Positions 59,118 to 64,000 of a DNA stretch of 64,000 bases are shown here, one piece after another; the first letter of the stretch is position 1, and the number at the start of each line of letters is the position of its first letter. Source of the stretch: Gonocerus acuteangulatus (lineage: Eukaryota; Arthropoda; Insecta; Hemiptera; Coreidae); NCBI GenBank assembly GCA_946811695.1, contig OX328124.1, positions 83,270,923-83,334,922 of the forward strand, written 5' to 3'. A program made the translations under genes and the position numbers. The notes under the pieces are model-generated. The model ran no database searches. It saw only the letters and a list, made by a program, of their open reading frames with translations, and was not told the DNA's origin.

Positions 59118-60228
59118 TGAAATGAAATTTATGAAAATAATATAACAAAATTGTGAGATAACTGTCAATTATCCAAATCTGATGACGCAGATGTGCAGCA
59201 CATCGACGAAGCAAATTTGCAGGACGTAAATGGATTTGCCAAAAATAAGATTTTAGAAAAATTGAAAGAACTGTGTCCACAAACACGCCGGAGCAAAGTA
59301 TTGAGAAAAACTTTACGCATGACTATGGGATACAGCTACACTGTTTTGGAATGTCTGTGAATAGGCCACTGTGCAATAACCATTACTTACCTTCTCAAAA
59401 ATTTGCACCGACCCACGTGTGAAAAATTCAATATGACAATTAACCCAGAACACATGTCATCTTATTTAATTTATTTTTTAAGGTTTTATGACCCATTTTT
59501 ACGGATTTTGGAGGAGAGGGCTGCAGCCTTTATTATAAGCCCATAAGAGAAGAAGATTACTTTTGAAAAATATATCCCATAATTTCTAGTTAGAATAATT
59601 TATTCTGTAATTAATTATCTACAATTGGAAACGTAAACATAACAGTAGTATTGTTGGAGCAAGTAAAAGTTTATGCATTTTGAGTTTTCGCTTGAAAAAA
59701 TATTTGTAAAATAAAACAACTTATCTGAGAAATTATCATGAAAATGCAGCTGCACTTGTGTGAAGCTTGATATGACCTTTCTTACTTACAGCTATTGAAG
59801 TAGTCGTCAATTTTACTTTTTAAAACTTTTTTTTTCTTCTTTTTTTTAATTATAATTCCAACCATGAATATATAAAATAATGCATTTGTTTTTATATTAT
59901 TATTATATTTGTTGCTTGTGTGCTTTTATACAGAATTATCAAAAACAATACTCTCGTTTTTACCACATTTCCTTCATTTTTACACCGTATATATATCAAA
60001 TGAGCTGTTATTATATTTAATTTAATAATATTATTGTATTTTTACACCCTCATAAAATAACTAACTAAAACAGATTCTAATTTAAAATATTTCAGACGAT
60101 GGAGCATGTCACAGTCAGAGTTCTTTTTTAAGCCTATTAAGAAGTCTGTAAGTTCCTTGGATCAATTGGATCAGAAATTCTTCTCCGAACTTGCTGTTTT
60201 TCAAGAAGATGTCAATATAAAACCTAAA
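33540..60228 (+). CDS. Dark: Apaf-1/Dark apoptosome adaptor gene (CARD and NB-ARC), 5' eight exons, partial
   Basis: Exons 33540-33668, 36926-37150, 41615-41749, 41835-41977, 51004-51163, 53555-53666, 55842-55962 and 60096-60228 join in phase to about 386 residues without a stop. Residues 1-~100: CARD (FNFLKKDLQDDIIIECRGLL, KIEKFLNIMSKKS, LEEWYSWLHEGI). Then NB-ARC: LVIHGMVGSGKTSLAVEALL (P-loop), VYWLTAG, ESLIVLDDVTN (Walker B), FLIITKDKG (sensor 1), FTEAESQQLIAKAL, KGHPFFLSMFASHV (GxP motif), WDYYITKIFSKE, and KFFSELAVFQEDVNIKPK. Known: Apaf-1/Dark/CED-4 oligomerises on a nucleotide switch and recruits initiator caspase through the CARD. The winged helix and any WD40 repeats would lie beyond 64000. 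Largest introns, all transposon-bearing: 9.0, 4.5 and 4.1 kb. Confidence 0.9.
33669..35123. other. Dark intron 1, first part
   Basis: AT-rich intron with no recognised element or domain-bearing frame. Confidence 0.5.
35124..36218. mobile_element. DNA transposon family F in Dark intron 1 (about 1.1 kb)
   Basis: Terminal inverted repeats of about 37 bp: GGGGAGTATACAGCGATGGG then GTCAC at the left, exact inverse at the right (GTGACCCCATCGCTGTATAC, TCCCC). A second inverted repeat lies inside the right half (35975-36005 with 36125-36160: GAATCTGACATCCG and its inverse). TCA on both sides could be a 3-bp duplication. No transposase seen; superfamily uncertain. Confidence 0.75.
36219..36925. other. 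Dark intron 1, last part
   Basis: AT-rich intron up to the exon 2 acceptor; no feature seen. Confidence 0.5.
36926..37150 (+). CDS. Dark: Dark exon 2 (CARD second half and linker)
   Basis: Acceptor TTTTCAG, donor GTATTA; 75 residues, phase 0. EEKKIEKFLNIMSKKSYSNL and LSKLEEWYSWLHEGIKDYI complete the CARD; the linker ends NITREEL. Confidence 0.82.
37237..37306. repeat. (TC)n(TA)n microsatellite
   Basis: A TC run followed by a TA run, immediately left of the TA duplication of foldback element A. Confidence 0.9.
37923..38105 (+). pseudogene. LINE RNase H domain fragment inside element A
   Basis: LKIFTDGSKTESGVGSAAVM and LPPYLNILGAEL match the start of RNase H domains of Jockey/I-like LINEs (TDGSK-x-GxG, then AEL). 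Joined directly to transposase sequence at about 38106. Confidence 0.65.
38106..38580 (+). pseudogene. Mariner-like transposase fragment (HTH then DDE) in element A
   Basis: Frame 1: NPHISVREIAKETRISRGTV, a helix-turn-helix. After a frameshift: LHQALSNGDMEVREEYCR, MRNVLFSDEATFESDGSVNR, HYWSMNNPQWIRQADHQ, NVWYGILGGKIIGPDFLEG. The D in FSDEATF is the first catalytic Asp of the DDE domain. The last third is missing, replaced by an inverted copy of the HTH region. Confidence 0.75.
38562..38854 (-). pseudogene. Transposase N-terminal fragment, inverted, in element A
   Basis: Minus strand from ATG 38854: MKFTSREIVYRIIVFGECRR and ARMAARLYALDF, the DUF4817-type N-terminus of insect mariner-like transposases, then with stops to a second NPHIS-x-R...RGTVH helix-turn-helix that duplicates the plus-strand copy at 38110-38180. 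Confidence 0.65.
39479..40080 (+). mobile_element. Truncated CAGGGTGTCCC-family element B
   Basis: Starts TA-CAGGGTGTCCCATAAATG only 16 bp after element A ends. No inverse end is found before the Tigger element. Its blocks (TTGTAGCTCCACCCCAGTTG, AAAAACATCTTCATTTTGTA) correspond to blocks of element C (57240; 57455), so B is a relative missing its right half. Confidence 0.65.
40112..41362 (+). mobile_element. Tigger/pogo DNA transposon, degraded
   Basis: Ends CAGTGAAACCTCCTGTAACA and AAAGAGGTTTCACTG, each next to TA. Coding remnants in order: a CENP-B-type helix-turn-helix (VSKVYGSLKLSVRDLGAKFD), NFDEAALFFRALPNKTM, MILKGDTC, DRLTVMLFVN, SLIISKSLKPRCF, KAWMTTPIMSEWLKTFDQRM, RRVILFMDNATCHP and FFPPND. 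The first two DDE aspartates are visible (NFDEA, FMDNA). Frameshifts and stops show it is inactive. Confidence 0.88.
41615..41749 (+). CDS. Dark: Dark exon 3 (NB-ARC P-loop)
   Basis: 45 residues, with VIHGMVGSGKTSLAVEALL, a canonical Walker A motif G-x4-GKT of the Apaf-1 type. Donor GTATGT. The acceptor AG at 41613-41614 has a weak pyrimidine tract; the AG at 41622-41623 would also keep frame. Confidence 0.85.
41835..41977 (+). CDS. Dark: Dark exon 4 (NB-ARC)
   Basis: Acceptor TTTTTTAG, donor GTATGA; YQVYWLTAGSEGAEDP and LLEELNARLPDKL; 47 codons plus two bases. The short 85-bp intron before it is the only compact intron of the gene. Confidence 0.85.
41978..43227. other. Dark intron 4, first part, with recurrent ATCATTACC motifs
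   Basis: Besides AT-rich sequence it holds several copies of ATCATTACCATT or inverse (near 42700, 42725, 42885, 42900, 42930), some close to GTCCCTGAGC. More copies lie beyond the piggyBac piece at 43976 and 44003. No gene. Confidence 0.45.
43232..43945 (+). mobile_element. piggyBac-type element, 5' end and N-terminal fragment
   Basis: TTAA (43228-43231) followed by CCCTTAGGCTGCTATTGAC, the expected piggyBac start, then sub-terminal repeats of about 58 bp with GTGCTACGGACTATTATATT and AGTCCGGAG (43239-43410). Farther in is an acidic, disordered frame (43710-43943: SWDDHEGSDYLSQN, GETPGTSGIQ) like piggyBac transposase N-termini. The DDE domain is missing. Confidence 0.6.
43239..43410. repeat. 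Sub-terminal tandem repeats of piggyBac-type element
   Basis: Three degenerate units of about 58 bp built on GCTACGGACTATTATATTAG, with inner inverted symmetry (GACTATTATATTAGTC). Confidence 0.7.
44240..44539. other. Region with CACGAAA motifs
   Basis: Starts AACAGGGTGTCTACTGCACG and contains six CACGAAA/TCACGAAAT units to 44335. The inverse terminus AGTAGTAGACACC is at 50745-50754, also beside TCACGAAAT units, so the two may be ends of one old element. Confidence 0.4.
44540..44690 (+). repeat. Dispersed repeat family B, copy 2
   Basis: TGGACGGATTCTGCTGGTTA, TTTCATCAAAATCGGACCAT and GGAGGGCGAAC match the copies at 12030 and 62690. Confidence 0.6.
44954..45015. repeat. (TA)n microsatellite, target of an LTR element
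   Basis: About 60 bases of TA to the left of the LTR element; a TA tract continues directly after it (47515-47547), so the element inserted inside a microsatellite. Confidence 0.9.
45333..46397 (+). CDS. Gag-like protein with N-terminal heptad repeats (LTR element ORF)
   Basis: 354 residues from ATG 45333 to TAA; the second ATG (45348) is possible. Residues 20-70 repeat an 11-residue unit (QINDIKTGQAS, QINDIKTELRN, QFNDFKTEQVR, QISDLKTSFDN) predicted as coiled coil, with continuing heptads to about 140. Residues 150-290 are Asn/Lys/Asp-rich, low-complexity; the C-terminus is basic (PPRKRIKQILR). Position after an LTR and the coiled-coil repeats suggest Gypsy gag; no zinc knuckle is seen. The C-terminus may be a join created by the internal deletion. 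Codon use is extremely AT-rich. Confidence 0.6.
   Translation: MDNTMEPMANTMGEVLQILLSQINDIKTGQASQINDIKTELRNQFNDFKTEQVRQISDLKTSFDNFEKKISKDIDIKIELLKQDINGHVKRLENSIDDLDEKQKINTTNIADIKNDCFKHEENISKIVQICNEKCDDILIKNNEKNDENLIECNDNLSELIKDNLNYDCSINDQKFEENKIIFETKDESENVCLVNEDGKSKEILLSNLNNNNEKINQIIKNKITNDKLKNKISTDVMDEILKQNDIKKLVDDHIINLKIMSNNNGNNQSNIMNKNVNNSDHLKNLDIKFGNKVKFLFEYQCPNGIVKIAKLNRPPRKRIKQILRNNSDRCKKKKILMINSGSRTIFKFRISLV
46707..47513. repeat. 3' LTR of the Gypsy-type element
   Basis: 807 bp, TG...CA ends, aligned to the solo LTR 17263-18103 over its length (GAATAACCGTTAAAGGTAA; CAGTCGATACAGGTAGCA; GGCTTTATATCAGGTAAT). It contains TTGGTTCCCAACGTAGAGG, resembling a primer-binding site. Confidence 0.8.
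47565..48894. mobile_element. Foldback element D, CAGGGTGTCCC relative, with nested SINE
   Basis: Ends CAGAGTGTCCCCAAAATAAA and TTTATTTTGGTGACCCTCTG, each beside TA. Arms share AATCGATGCAGGATGAAAA, TTTTTCTC...GAGAAAAACGCAAAAAA and AAAATCATTAAAAGTATATG. The middle holds two direct copies of a segment of about 150 bp (47893-48040; 48055-48205: GTTCTTGGAGGAAGT, TTTTGTCACA). A SINE sits in the right arm (48365-48574). Confidence 0.75.
48365..48574 (-). mobile_element. tRNA-derived SINE, second copy, with target duplication
   Basis: 210 bp, minus orientation; GGGAATCGAACTCACGACC is the inverse of the B box. Flanked by TCGAAGACGAG (48354-48364) and TCGAAGAAAAG (48575-48585). Very similar to the copy at 4347-4560. 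Confidence 0.85.
48917..49080 (-). repeat. (TA)n and dispersed repeat family B, copy 3
   Basis: A TA tract (48917-48957) then TGTCTGTTCGCTCTCCTGAC and AATGGTCCGATTTTGATGAA, the inverse of the family B core at 44600-44660. Confidence 0.6.
49081..51003. other. Dark intron 4, last part
   Basis: AT-rich intron containing MITE G copy 2 (50206-50441) and the TAGACACC terminus at 50745-50754. No domain-bearing frame. Confidence 0.5.
50206..50441. mobile_element. MITE family G, copy 2
   Basis: 236 bp, ends ATATCGCCCCTGCCATACTA and TGGCAGGGACGATAT. Its inverse aligns with 29406-29657 (TTTGCTCTTGGATTGCGGGC; AACTCTAACCCCTTTATAGA). Confidence 0.75.
51004..51163 (+). CDS. Dark: Dark exon 5 (Walker B and sensor 1)
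   Basis: Acceptor TTTTTTCAG; ESLIVLDDVTNESVLDCF holds the Walker B aspartates and AKFLIITKDKGI the sensor-1 region. Donor GTAAAT. It stands alone after a 9-kb transposon-filled intron. Confidence 0.88.
51164..52140 (+). other. Dark intron 5, first part, unknown basic ORF and a piggyBac-like end
   Basis: The frame 51680-51961 (VGRKRKGKERIG, LSDGLRERVCQALATFSRA, SRRKTLYHKYRRDKYLDIL) is protein-like but matches no family I recognise. About 110 bp later CACCAGAGGGTTAA (to 52076) looks like a piggyBac 3' end (CCC...next to TTAA). The two may belong to one decayed transposon. Confidence 0.35.
52150..52985. mobile_element. Foldback element in Dark intron 5
   Basis: 52150-52290 (AGCCTCTAAA, GAAAGCTAATAAAATTTAAA, CTAGCCAGATTTTTGTTT) is the inverse of 52800-52975, and 52512-52590 (GAACATAAAATAATATTTTA) the inverse of 52705-52785. 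The loop has an (ATT)n run (52287-52313) and a GC-rich stretch (52316-52490) of unknown origin. Confidence 0.65.
52986..53554. other. Dark intron 5, last part
   Basis: AT-rich intron with a (GAT)5 run at 53287-53301; no feature before the exon 6 acceptor. Confidence 0.5.
53555..53666 (+). CDS. Dark: Dark exon 6 (NB-ARC helical domain)
   Basis: Acceptor TTCTTTTAG, donor GTGAAC; VNEGFTEAESQQLIAKALDI and LPHHASDIHKATK, the usual L-T/S-x-x-E-S segment of NB-ARC helical domain 1. Ends phase 1. Confidence 0.85.
53955..54951 (+). pseudogene. IS630/mariner-like transposase remnant in Dark intron 6
   Basis: Broken frames in the right order: NSISEATGVSVSLVYSIVKE (helix-turn-helix), KILVDDFSQCVIQRKINEMY, KKLLIERAD-like, WPIVYLDETYIQVSHQ (catalytic Asp region), KKYIIDDILKEHGHKPLHLP, PYHTDLNPIKLVWDDVKGEM. 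Position N-P-I-K replaces the usual N-P-I-E, so the last catalytic Glu is lost. At least four stops or shifts; no termini identified. A C-terminal extension to 54951 follows. Confidence 0.78.
54952..55841. other. Dark intron 6, last part, with poly(A) tract
   Basis: AT-rich. A 57-base A-run at 55747-55803 follows a GC-moderate segment (TTCAGGCACTGGCCATGCC...), possibly a retroposed piece; no family recognised. Confidence 0.5.
55747..55803. repeat. Poly(A) tract, 57 bases
   Basis: Uninterrupted A-run 38 bases before the exon 7 acceptor. Confidence 0.95.
55842..55962 (+). CDS. Dark: Dark exon 7 (GxP motif)
   Basis: Acceptor TATTTATAG, donor GTAATT. With the carried base it reads GHPFFLSMFASHVQENREAF and NGPWDYYITKIFSKERK, matching the G-x-P-L-x segment and the W-x-YY segment of Apaf-1. 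Ends phase 2. Confidence 0.87.
55963..57065. other. Dark intron 7, first part
   Basis: AT-rich; contains the possible cassette exon at 56743-56802. Frames at 56139-56570 lack domains. Confidence 0.5.
56743..56802 (+). CDS. Possible 60-nt cassette exon of Dark
   Basis: Acceptor ATATTTAG and donor GTAAGT around 60 bases with phase 2 on both sides, which would insert 20 residues (RWIKGKKVINICG...) between exons 7 and 8 without breaking frame. No family match supports it; it may be chance. Confidence 0.25.
57068..58796. mobile_element. Foldback element C, CAGGGTGTCCC family, about 800-bp arms
   Basis: Starts CAGGGTGTCCCGTAAATGTC and ends with its inverse, each beside TA. The arms pair over about 57068-57860 and 58005-58796 (GTCTAGTCATATTGTGAGGG; GGAGGCGGCCATTAAGGAAC; GCTTTCGATTGGTTTCAC), leaving a loop of about 140 bp. 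No coding region. High arm identity suggests recent origin or gene conversion. Confidence 0.9.
58797..60095. other. Dark intron 7, last part, with an unidentified coding-like fragment
   Basis: AT-rich, with an A-run near 59093-59117. The plus-strand frame 59157-59360 reads SKSDDADVQHIDEANLQDV, NKILEKLKELCPQTRRSKVL and MGYSYTVLECL before TGA; it looks protein-derived but no family is recognised. Confidence 0.4.
60096..60228 (+). CDS. Dark: Dark exon 8 (start of winged-helix region), last visible exon
   Basis: Acceptor ATTTCAG, donor GTAAGT; 44 residues with SLDQLDQKFFSELAVFQEDV and NIKPK, the LREDI...LAVFQKDV-like segment of Apaf-1. The next exon was not found in the remaining 3.8 kb. Confidence 0.85.
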
Positions 60229-60655
60229 GTAAGTTAAAATACTGATAATTAATTTGACTTTTGTTTTGAAGACTTTTTCTTATTTATTTATTTATTAATG
60301 TTTTCGCAATATAGGCGACAAAACATATAGAGATCAATGATAGATATGTATCTTTGTTGTACAGTTGAGTTATTGTATATTATATTATTTACAGTTCTTA
60401 TGTCAAGCTGGTTTCATTGTTGTATGTCTCAGTTCAAATAGTCAGATGTCAAGTATACATAACAACTTTTTCTTTATTTACTTAAGGTGTGTTTGATTAA
60501 TTCATCCATAATAAATGTCAGTTTCTTTTGAATCCTTCTTTACCAGTGTCATCAAGCTCATTCATCCTCAGGATCATTCCCAAAACAAATCATGCAGACT
60601 AGAAAATTTCATGCTTCAGAACCCATAGATCGTGAAAATAACGGTGGTTCAAATT

Positions 60656-60659
<4 letters not shown>

Positions 60660-60696
<37 letters not shown>

Positions 60697-60716
60697 ATAT
60701 ATATATATGTGTGTGG

Positions 60717-60772
<56 letters not shown>
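60660..60772. repeat. (TA)n/(TG)n microsatellite
   Basis: TA runs interrupted by TGTGTG; directly left of the iteron-bearing element. Confidence 0.95.
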
Positions 60773-60774
<2 letters not shown>

Positions 60775-60776
<2 letters not shown>

Positions 60777-61506
60777 GAAGGTGTTGTACCTTTGACCACT
60801 TTGAAAAATTTAATTTTTTTTAGCTTGAATATTAAGGCTAAATTCATTTTTTTTATTTCATTGTAATTAGTATTCATACGGGTTATCATATTTAATTTTT
60901 TCAAGGTTCTAGCTTTACAGTTAATATTTTTTATTAATTTTTAAAAAAATAATCGTACAGTGGTCAAAGGTACAACATGTAGTTGTACCTTTGACCACGG
61001 GGTGTTGTACCTCTGACCACGTAAAAACAATACAGCAGTCCAGAAAAAAAATTGTATTCAGTAATATTGTAATTAATTGTAAGTTTAATAAATACAGGAC
61101 AAGGATGTAAACATAATGAAAAAAACTATTATTGATATTATGTTATGCTTAATATGCTGAAAAATCCAGTCCAACGGATAAACGTTTTAACTGTCAAGCA
61201 AATCCACTAGCAATATTAGGGTTTGGAAGTTTAGCCACAATGTCTTCAACATCAATATCATACAAATTTTCATCTTCTCTCGTAAACTTGTCACTTAAAG
61301 TTTGTTTTTTTCAAATATTGGATCTTAAACATTAATATCACAGATCTCTACGCCTAAATATGTAATAGTAATATTAATTATTTTTTTTAAATTTGTAGCA
61401 GAAGAACGTACAAGTTGAATTATAAAAAAAAATACTCAGGTGTGTTGTACCTTTGACCTGGTCAAAGGAACAACACCTAGTCGTGGTCAGAGGTACAACA
61501 CCCTGG
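60775..61506. mobile_element. Pogo-like non-autonomous element with seven GTTGTACCTTTGACC iterons
   Basis: Copies of GTTGTACCTTTGACCAC or a one-base variant at 60783-60799 (+), 60960-60976 (-), 60982-60998 (+), 61004-61020 (+), 61444-61458 (+), 61460-61474 (-) and 61483-61499 (-). The outer ones are inverted as termini (GGAAGGTGTTGTACC...; ...GGTACAACACCCTGG). Inside, the minus frame ending at 61194 reads SDKFTREDENLYDIDVEDIV and AKLPNP, like the C-terminal tail of pogo-type transposases. Confidence 0.6.
61194..61305 (-). pseudogene. C-terminal transposase-like fragment inside the iteron element
   Basis: 37 codons to TGA at 61194: acidic tail with YDIDVEDIVAKLPNPN, resembling the short acidic C-termini of pogo/Tigger-like transposases. 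Upstream of 61305 the frame is lost. Confidence 0.4.
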
Positions 61507-61984
61507 TAGTGAAAATTAAAAAGTATGCTAAAAATTTTAGGGTTAAGATAAATCAATTTCAAAGGCTACACCATGTTTCTTATTGTAATAGCTACTTTGT
61601 CAAATGATTTCCATCTAAAAAGACATAATACAAAAAATATTATGAGGCAAAACGTCATCAATAAATAACTTACATTTTTATTATAGAAATGGATAAGTAT
61701 TTTTTGCAAGAATCCTCTTTGACTTAAATAATCCAAAGTAGGTTACACAAGCCCTCTAGGGAAGGAGCTAAACACTAATTACACCAAAATTTATAAAATG
61801 GTGCTACATGCCGCCACAGCCTGGGTGGTCCCGAGTTCCCCTATATATAAAATAACTCATAATAATAACTAAAGCCTTTATAGTAGATAAAATATGTTCA
61901 TAATTATAAAAATAAAATAAATCATTAATTCTTCTTCTTAAAAGTTTTGTATAATATAAATAATACAAACCAAATAAAAACAAA

Positions 61985-62395
61985 TATACATCAACAAGGC
62001 CCATCTCTGAGCAAAGCCCTCTCCCAGGTTTTTCCGTGTGGTTCTGTCTTGTGCAGACCTCCACCAAGGCTTGCCATAAAACTTATCCATATCGTCCCTC
62101 CATCTCTGGCATGGCCAACCTCTTCTTGTACAGTCTAAAGGTGTCCAGTCGATAGTCCTTCTTGCCCATCTTGCTTCTTCCATACACGCTAGTTGTCCTG
62201 CCATGTCCATTTCTGCTTAAGTGGAGCAGCCATAACATCTTCCACACCAGTCATTATTTCTTATCTTTTGGCTCTTTCGAATTCTTAGCATACTACTTTC
62301 CATTGCATATTGTGTTACCCTAAGCAGATTTTTTGTTCTTTTTGTCAATGTCCATGTCTGCCATAGATCATACACAATACATGTCTATTAACACA
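61985..62395 (-). pseudogene. LINE C-terminal fragment (RTE-like), minus strand
   Basis: Minus strand: QTWTLTKRTKNLLRVTQYAM, ESSMLRIRKSQKIRNND, then after a stop MEEARWARRTIDWTPLD, RRGWPCQRWRDDMDKF, WWRSAQDRTTRKNLGEGFAQ and RW. This is the conserved tail of RTE-like LINE proteins, a different family from that at 16394. Confidence 0.78.
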
Positions 62396-63300
62396 ATTTT
62401 TTTCTAATATTTCCTTACCTCTAAACGCAACCAAAAATTAAACATCTTAGTCTGGATGAATTTCAAACATGCAGGAAGTATTCAACTAAATCCCATAATT
62501 CTAAGTATCCAAATCAAAAATTAGATACAAAAACTAGTTTTTCACTTTTCTCGAAAACGGTTACAGATATTACCTTAAAAATAGTTTCATTCATTTTACA
62601 TCAAGCTACCTATAAAACGAGTACCTGCATGCAAGCGTATGAACTCGAAAACATAAACTATACAATTTTTTTCGCACGAATTTCACTCAACAAACCATGT
62701 TCCAGTGGACAGATTCTGCTAGTTAATCGTACTTGACCTTTCAAATTAGACGAAATATTTTTGTACCAAATTTCATCAAAATCGGTCAATTTTTGAGCTT
62801 GTGAGAGAACGAACAGACAAATATATATGTATAAATGTATATGTAAATCTTCTTAACTTTATCTATATGATGACTCGAGAAGTGATTAGTGAAATCCTTT
62901 AAAGAATTATAAATGTATTTGTTCATTTTTAAAAATAAAAAAAAAATTAAATTTAATAATAATTTTTAGTTAATTATAAATTTCTTTGTTAGTTTTGTAA
63001 ATTATGATTTTTTTATAGTAATCATAAATATTTACCAGCAAAATAATAAAAGTTTTAATAAAAAATATTAATAAGTTGTAATCAATAAATATTTCTAGAT
63101 TGAGTTATTTATAAATAAATATTTCTAGATCTTTTTATTTTTGTTCCTAATTATGTTAGTGGAAATGTACTGCAGGACACTAAGAAATTTCTATTATTCC
63201 TTTGAAATTATGATAACAGGATTTTGGATTCTGGACCCGCTTTGTTGTTTTCAGGTTCAATAAAGTAGAAAGTACTTTAATCACTTGAATTAATGTTTAA
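62396..63300. other. AT-rich DNA with repeat family B copy 4
   Basis: Family B copy at 62690-62840 (CAGTGGACAGATTCTGCTAG, TTTCATCAAAATCGGTCAAT, GAGAGAACGAACAGACAAAT). The rest, to 63300, is strongly AT-rich without features. Confidence 0.55.
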
Positions 63301-63737
63301 CACGTTAGATGCGGTTTCATTTTCAAACGATCATTACCTCAGTGCGGCTTATTATTATTTTTCGCGTTTTTATGAATAGTTTTAATAGTAATGACAAATG
63401 GAGCCACTAGCCTAGCGCGTTTATTTGCAAAGTAACAAAAGAAAATCATGCATTTTATCATACATGCCACCAGGGGCATATGTCGCACTGGAGACATAAC
63501 TGCTTTCATCCATTAAAAATATAAAATAAAATCTCAAATAGAAGGAAGTTTAAGGCAACATATATTTATATAACCGGATGGGCCTGGAAGGAAGAAAAGA
63601 AGAGTCTGCATTGGGTGTAAACAAAATTTACAAAAAAGCATATCCAGCAGGGAGGTTACCAAAAAAAGTCAGGTGTGTTATAAGTTCTTGTGACTCGTGC
63701 CCCAATAATTCAGGGTTTTGCGTAGACTGTTAAACAG
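63301..63737 (+). mobile_element. Possible piggyBac C-terminal remnant
   Basis: TTAA at 63297-63300 followed by CACGTTAGATGCGG. Near the right, frames reading RRVCIGCKQN and, shifted, RCVISSCDSCPNNSGFCVDC before a stop at 63732-63734 look like the cysteine-rich zinc-binding tail of piggyBac transposases. The DDE part is missing. Confidence 0.35.
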
Positions 63738-63867
63738 TCACTGTTTCAATAGCCATCATAATAAATAGTACCTTCATTAGGATGAATATTGAGAATTTGG
63801 GATAGATTTATTTGAACTAAATTAAAGTATTTTTTTAATATTGAACCTTTGAGCACTTTTCTCCGAA

Positions 63868-64000
63868 GGAAAGTAGCTATTGAGGTTGCACTCATGACGG
63901 AATTTTTGAAAAATTTCTTCGAATCTTTATTGATCCTACCTAGTAGACACCGAAAATGACCCCAGTTAAAATTTATTTATATATATATATATATATATAT
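63868..64000 (-). repeat. Dispersed repeat family I, copy 2, ending in a TA tract
   Basis: GAAAGTAGCTATTGAGGTTG, CACTCATGACGGAATTTTTG and GTAGACACCGAAAATGACC are the inverse of 6280-6395; a TA tract runs to the window edge from about 63978. Confidence 0.7.

Noticed and set aside
60592..60904. Several ORFs of alternating Ile-Tyr
   Set aside because: Translations of the TA microsatellite.

Overview
The window is AT-rich animal nuclear DNA, most likely from an arthropod, from a genome whose introns are heavily loaded with transposons. The evidence is three split or single-exon metazoan genes with GT-AG introns, an Apaf-1/Dark gene, a tRNA-derived SINE, and LINE, Penelope, Gypsy, hAT, piggyBac, pogo and Tc1/mariner remnants. 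No species can be named from the sequence alone.

Three host genes are supported. (1) PPP1R37, a leucine-rich-repeat regulator of protein phosphatase 1, lies on the minus strand. Five exons are visible (coding exon 1 at 20079-20277 down to a fifth exon cut by the window edge at 1-153) and all splice in phase. (2) A compact single-exon KCTD protein of the KCTD8/12/16 type (BTB plus H1 domain) lies on the minus strand at 28141-28791. A GC-richer stretch near 29.8 kb is a candidate 5' exon or promoter. (3) An Apaf-1/Dark apoptosome gene lies on the plus strand from 33540. Eight exons encode the CARD and the NB-ARC region with P-loop, Walker B and a GxP-type motif, and the gene runs off the right edge after 60228. 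The KCTD and Dark genes are divergent, and the DNA between them is full of inverted-repeat elements.

Layout: 1-20.3 kb is PPP1R37 with introns holding a SINE, an hAT element with 8-bp target duplication, a pogo-type element containing a LINE and a deleted Gypsy element, a Penelope-like element, an RTE-like LINE carrying a Harbinger MITE, and a solo LTR. 20.3-28.1 kb is very AT-rich and almost gene-free. 28.1-33.5 kb is KCTD plus foldback elements and a decayed Jockey-type LINE. 33.5-60.2 kb is Dark, whose largest introns (4 kb or more) hold most of the foldback, Tigger, piggyBac, Gypsy, SINE and mariner sequence. 60.2-64 kb is repeats after the last visible exon.

The most distinctive item is the Penelope-like element at 13072-15401. 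It has a reverse transcriptase-GIY-YIG ORF, long inverted arms each carrying a type I hammerhead ribozyme core, and a 12-bp target duplication around the whole unit. A second palindrome at 24.7-24.9 kb looks like two such arms fused at ribozyme stem II. Several large foldback elements sharing the terminus CAGGGTGTCCC, and a 0.73-kb element with seven copies of a GTTGTACCTTTGACC motif, are also worth attention.
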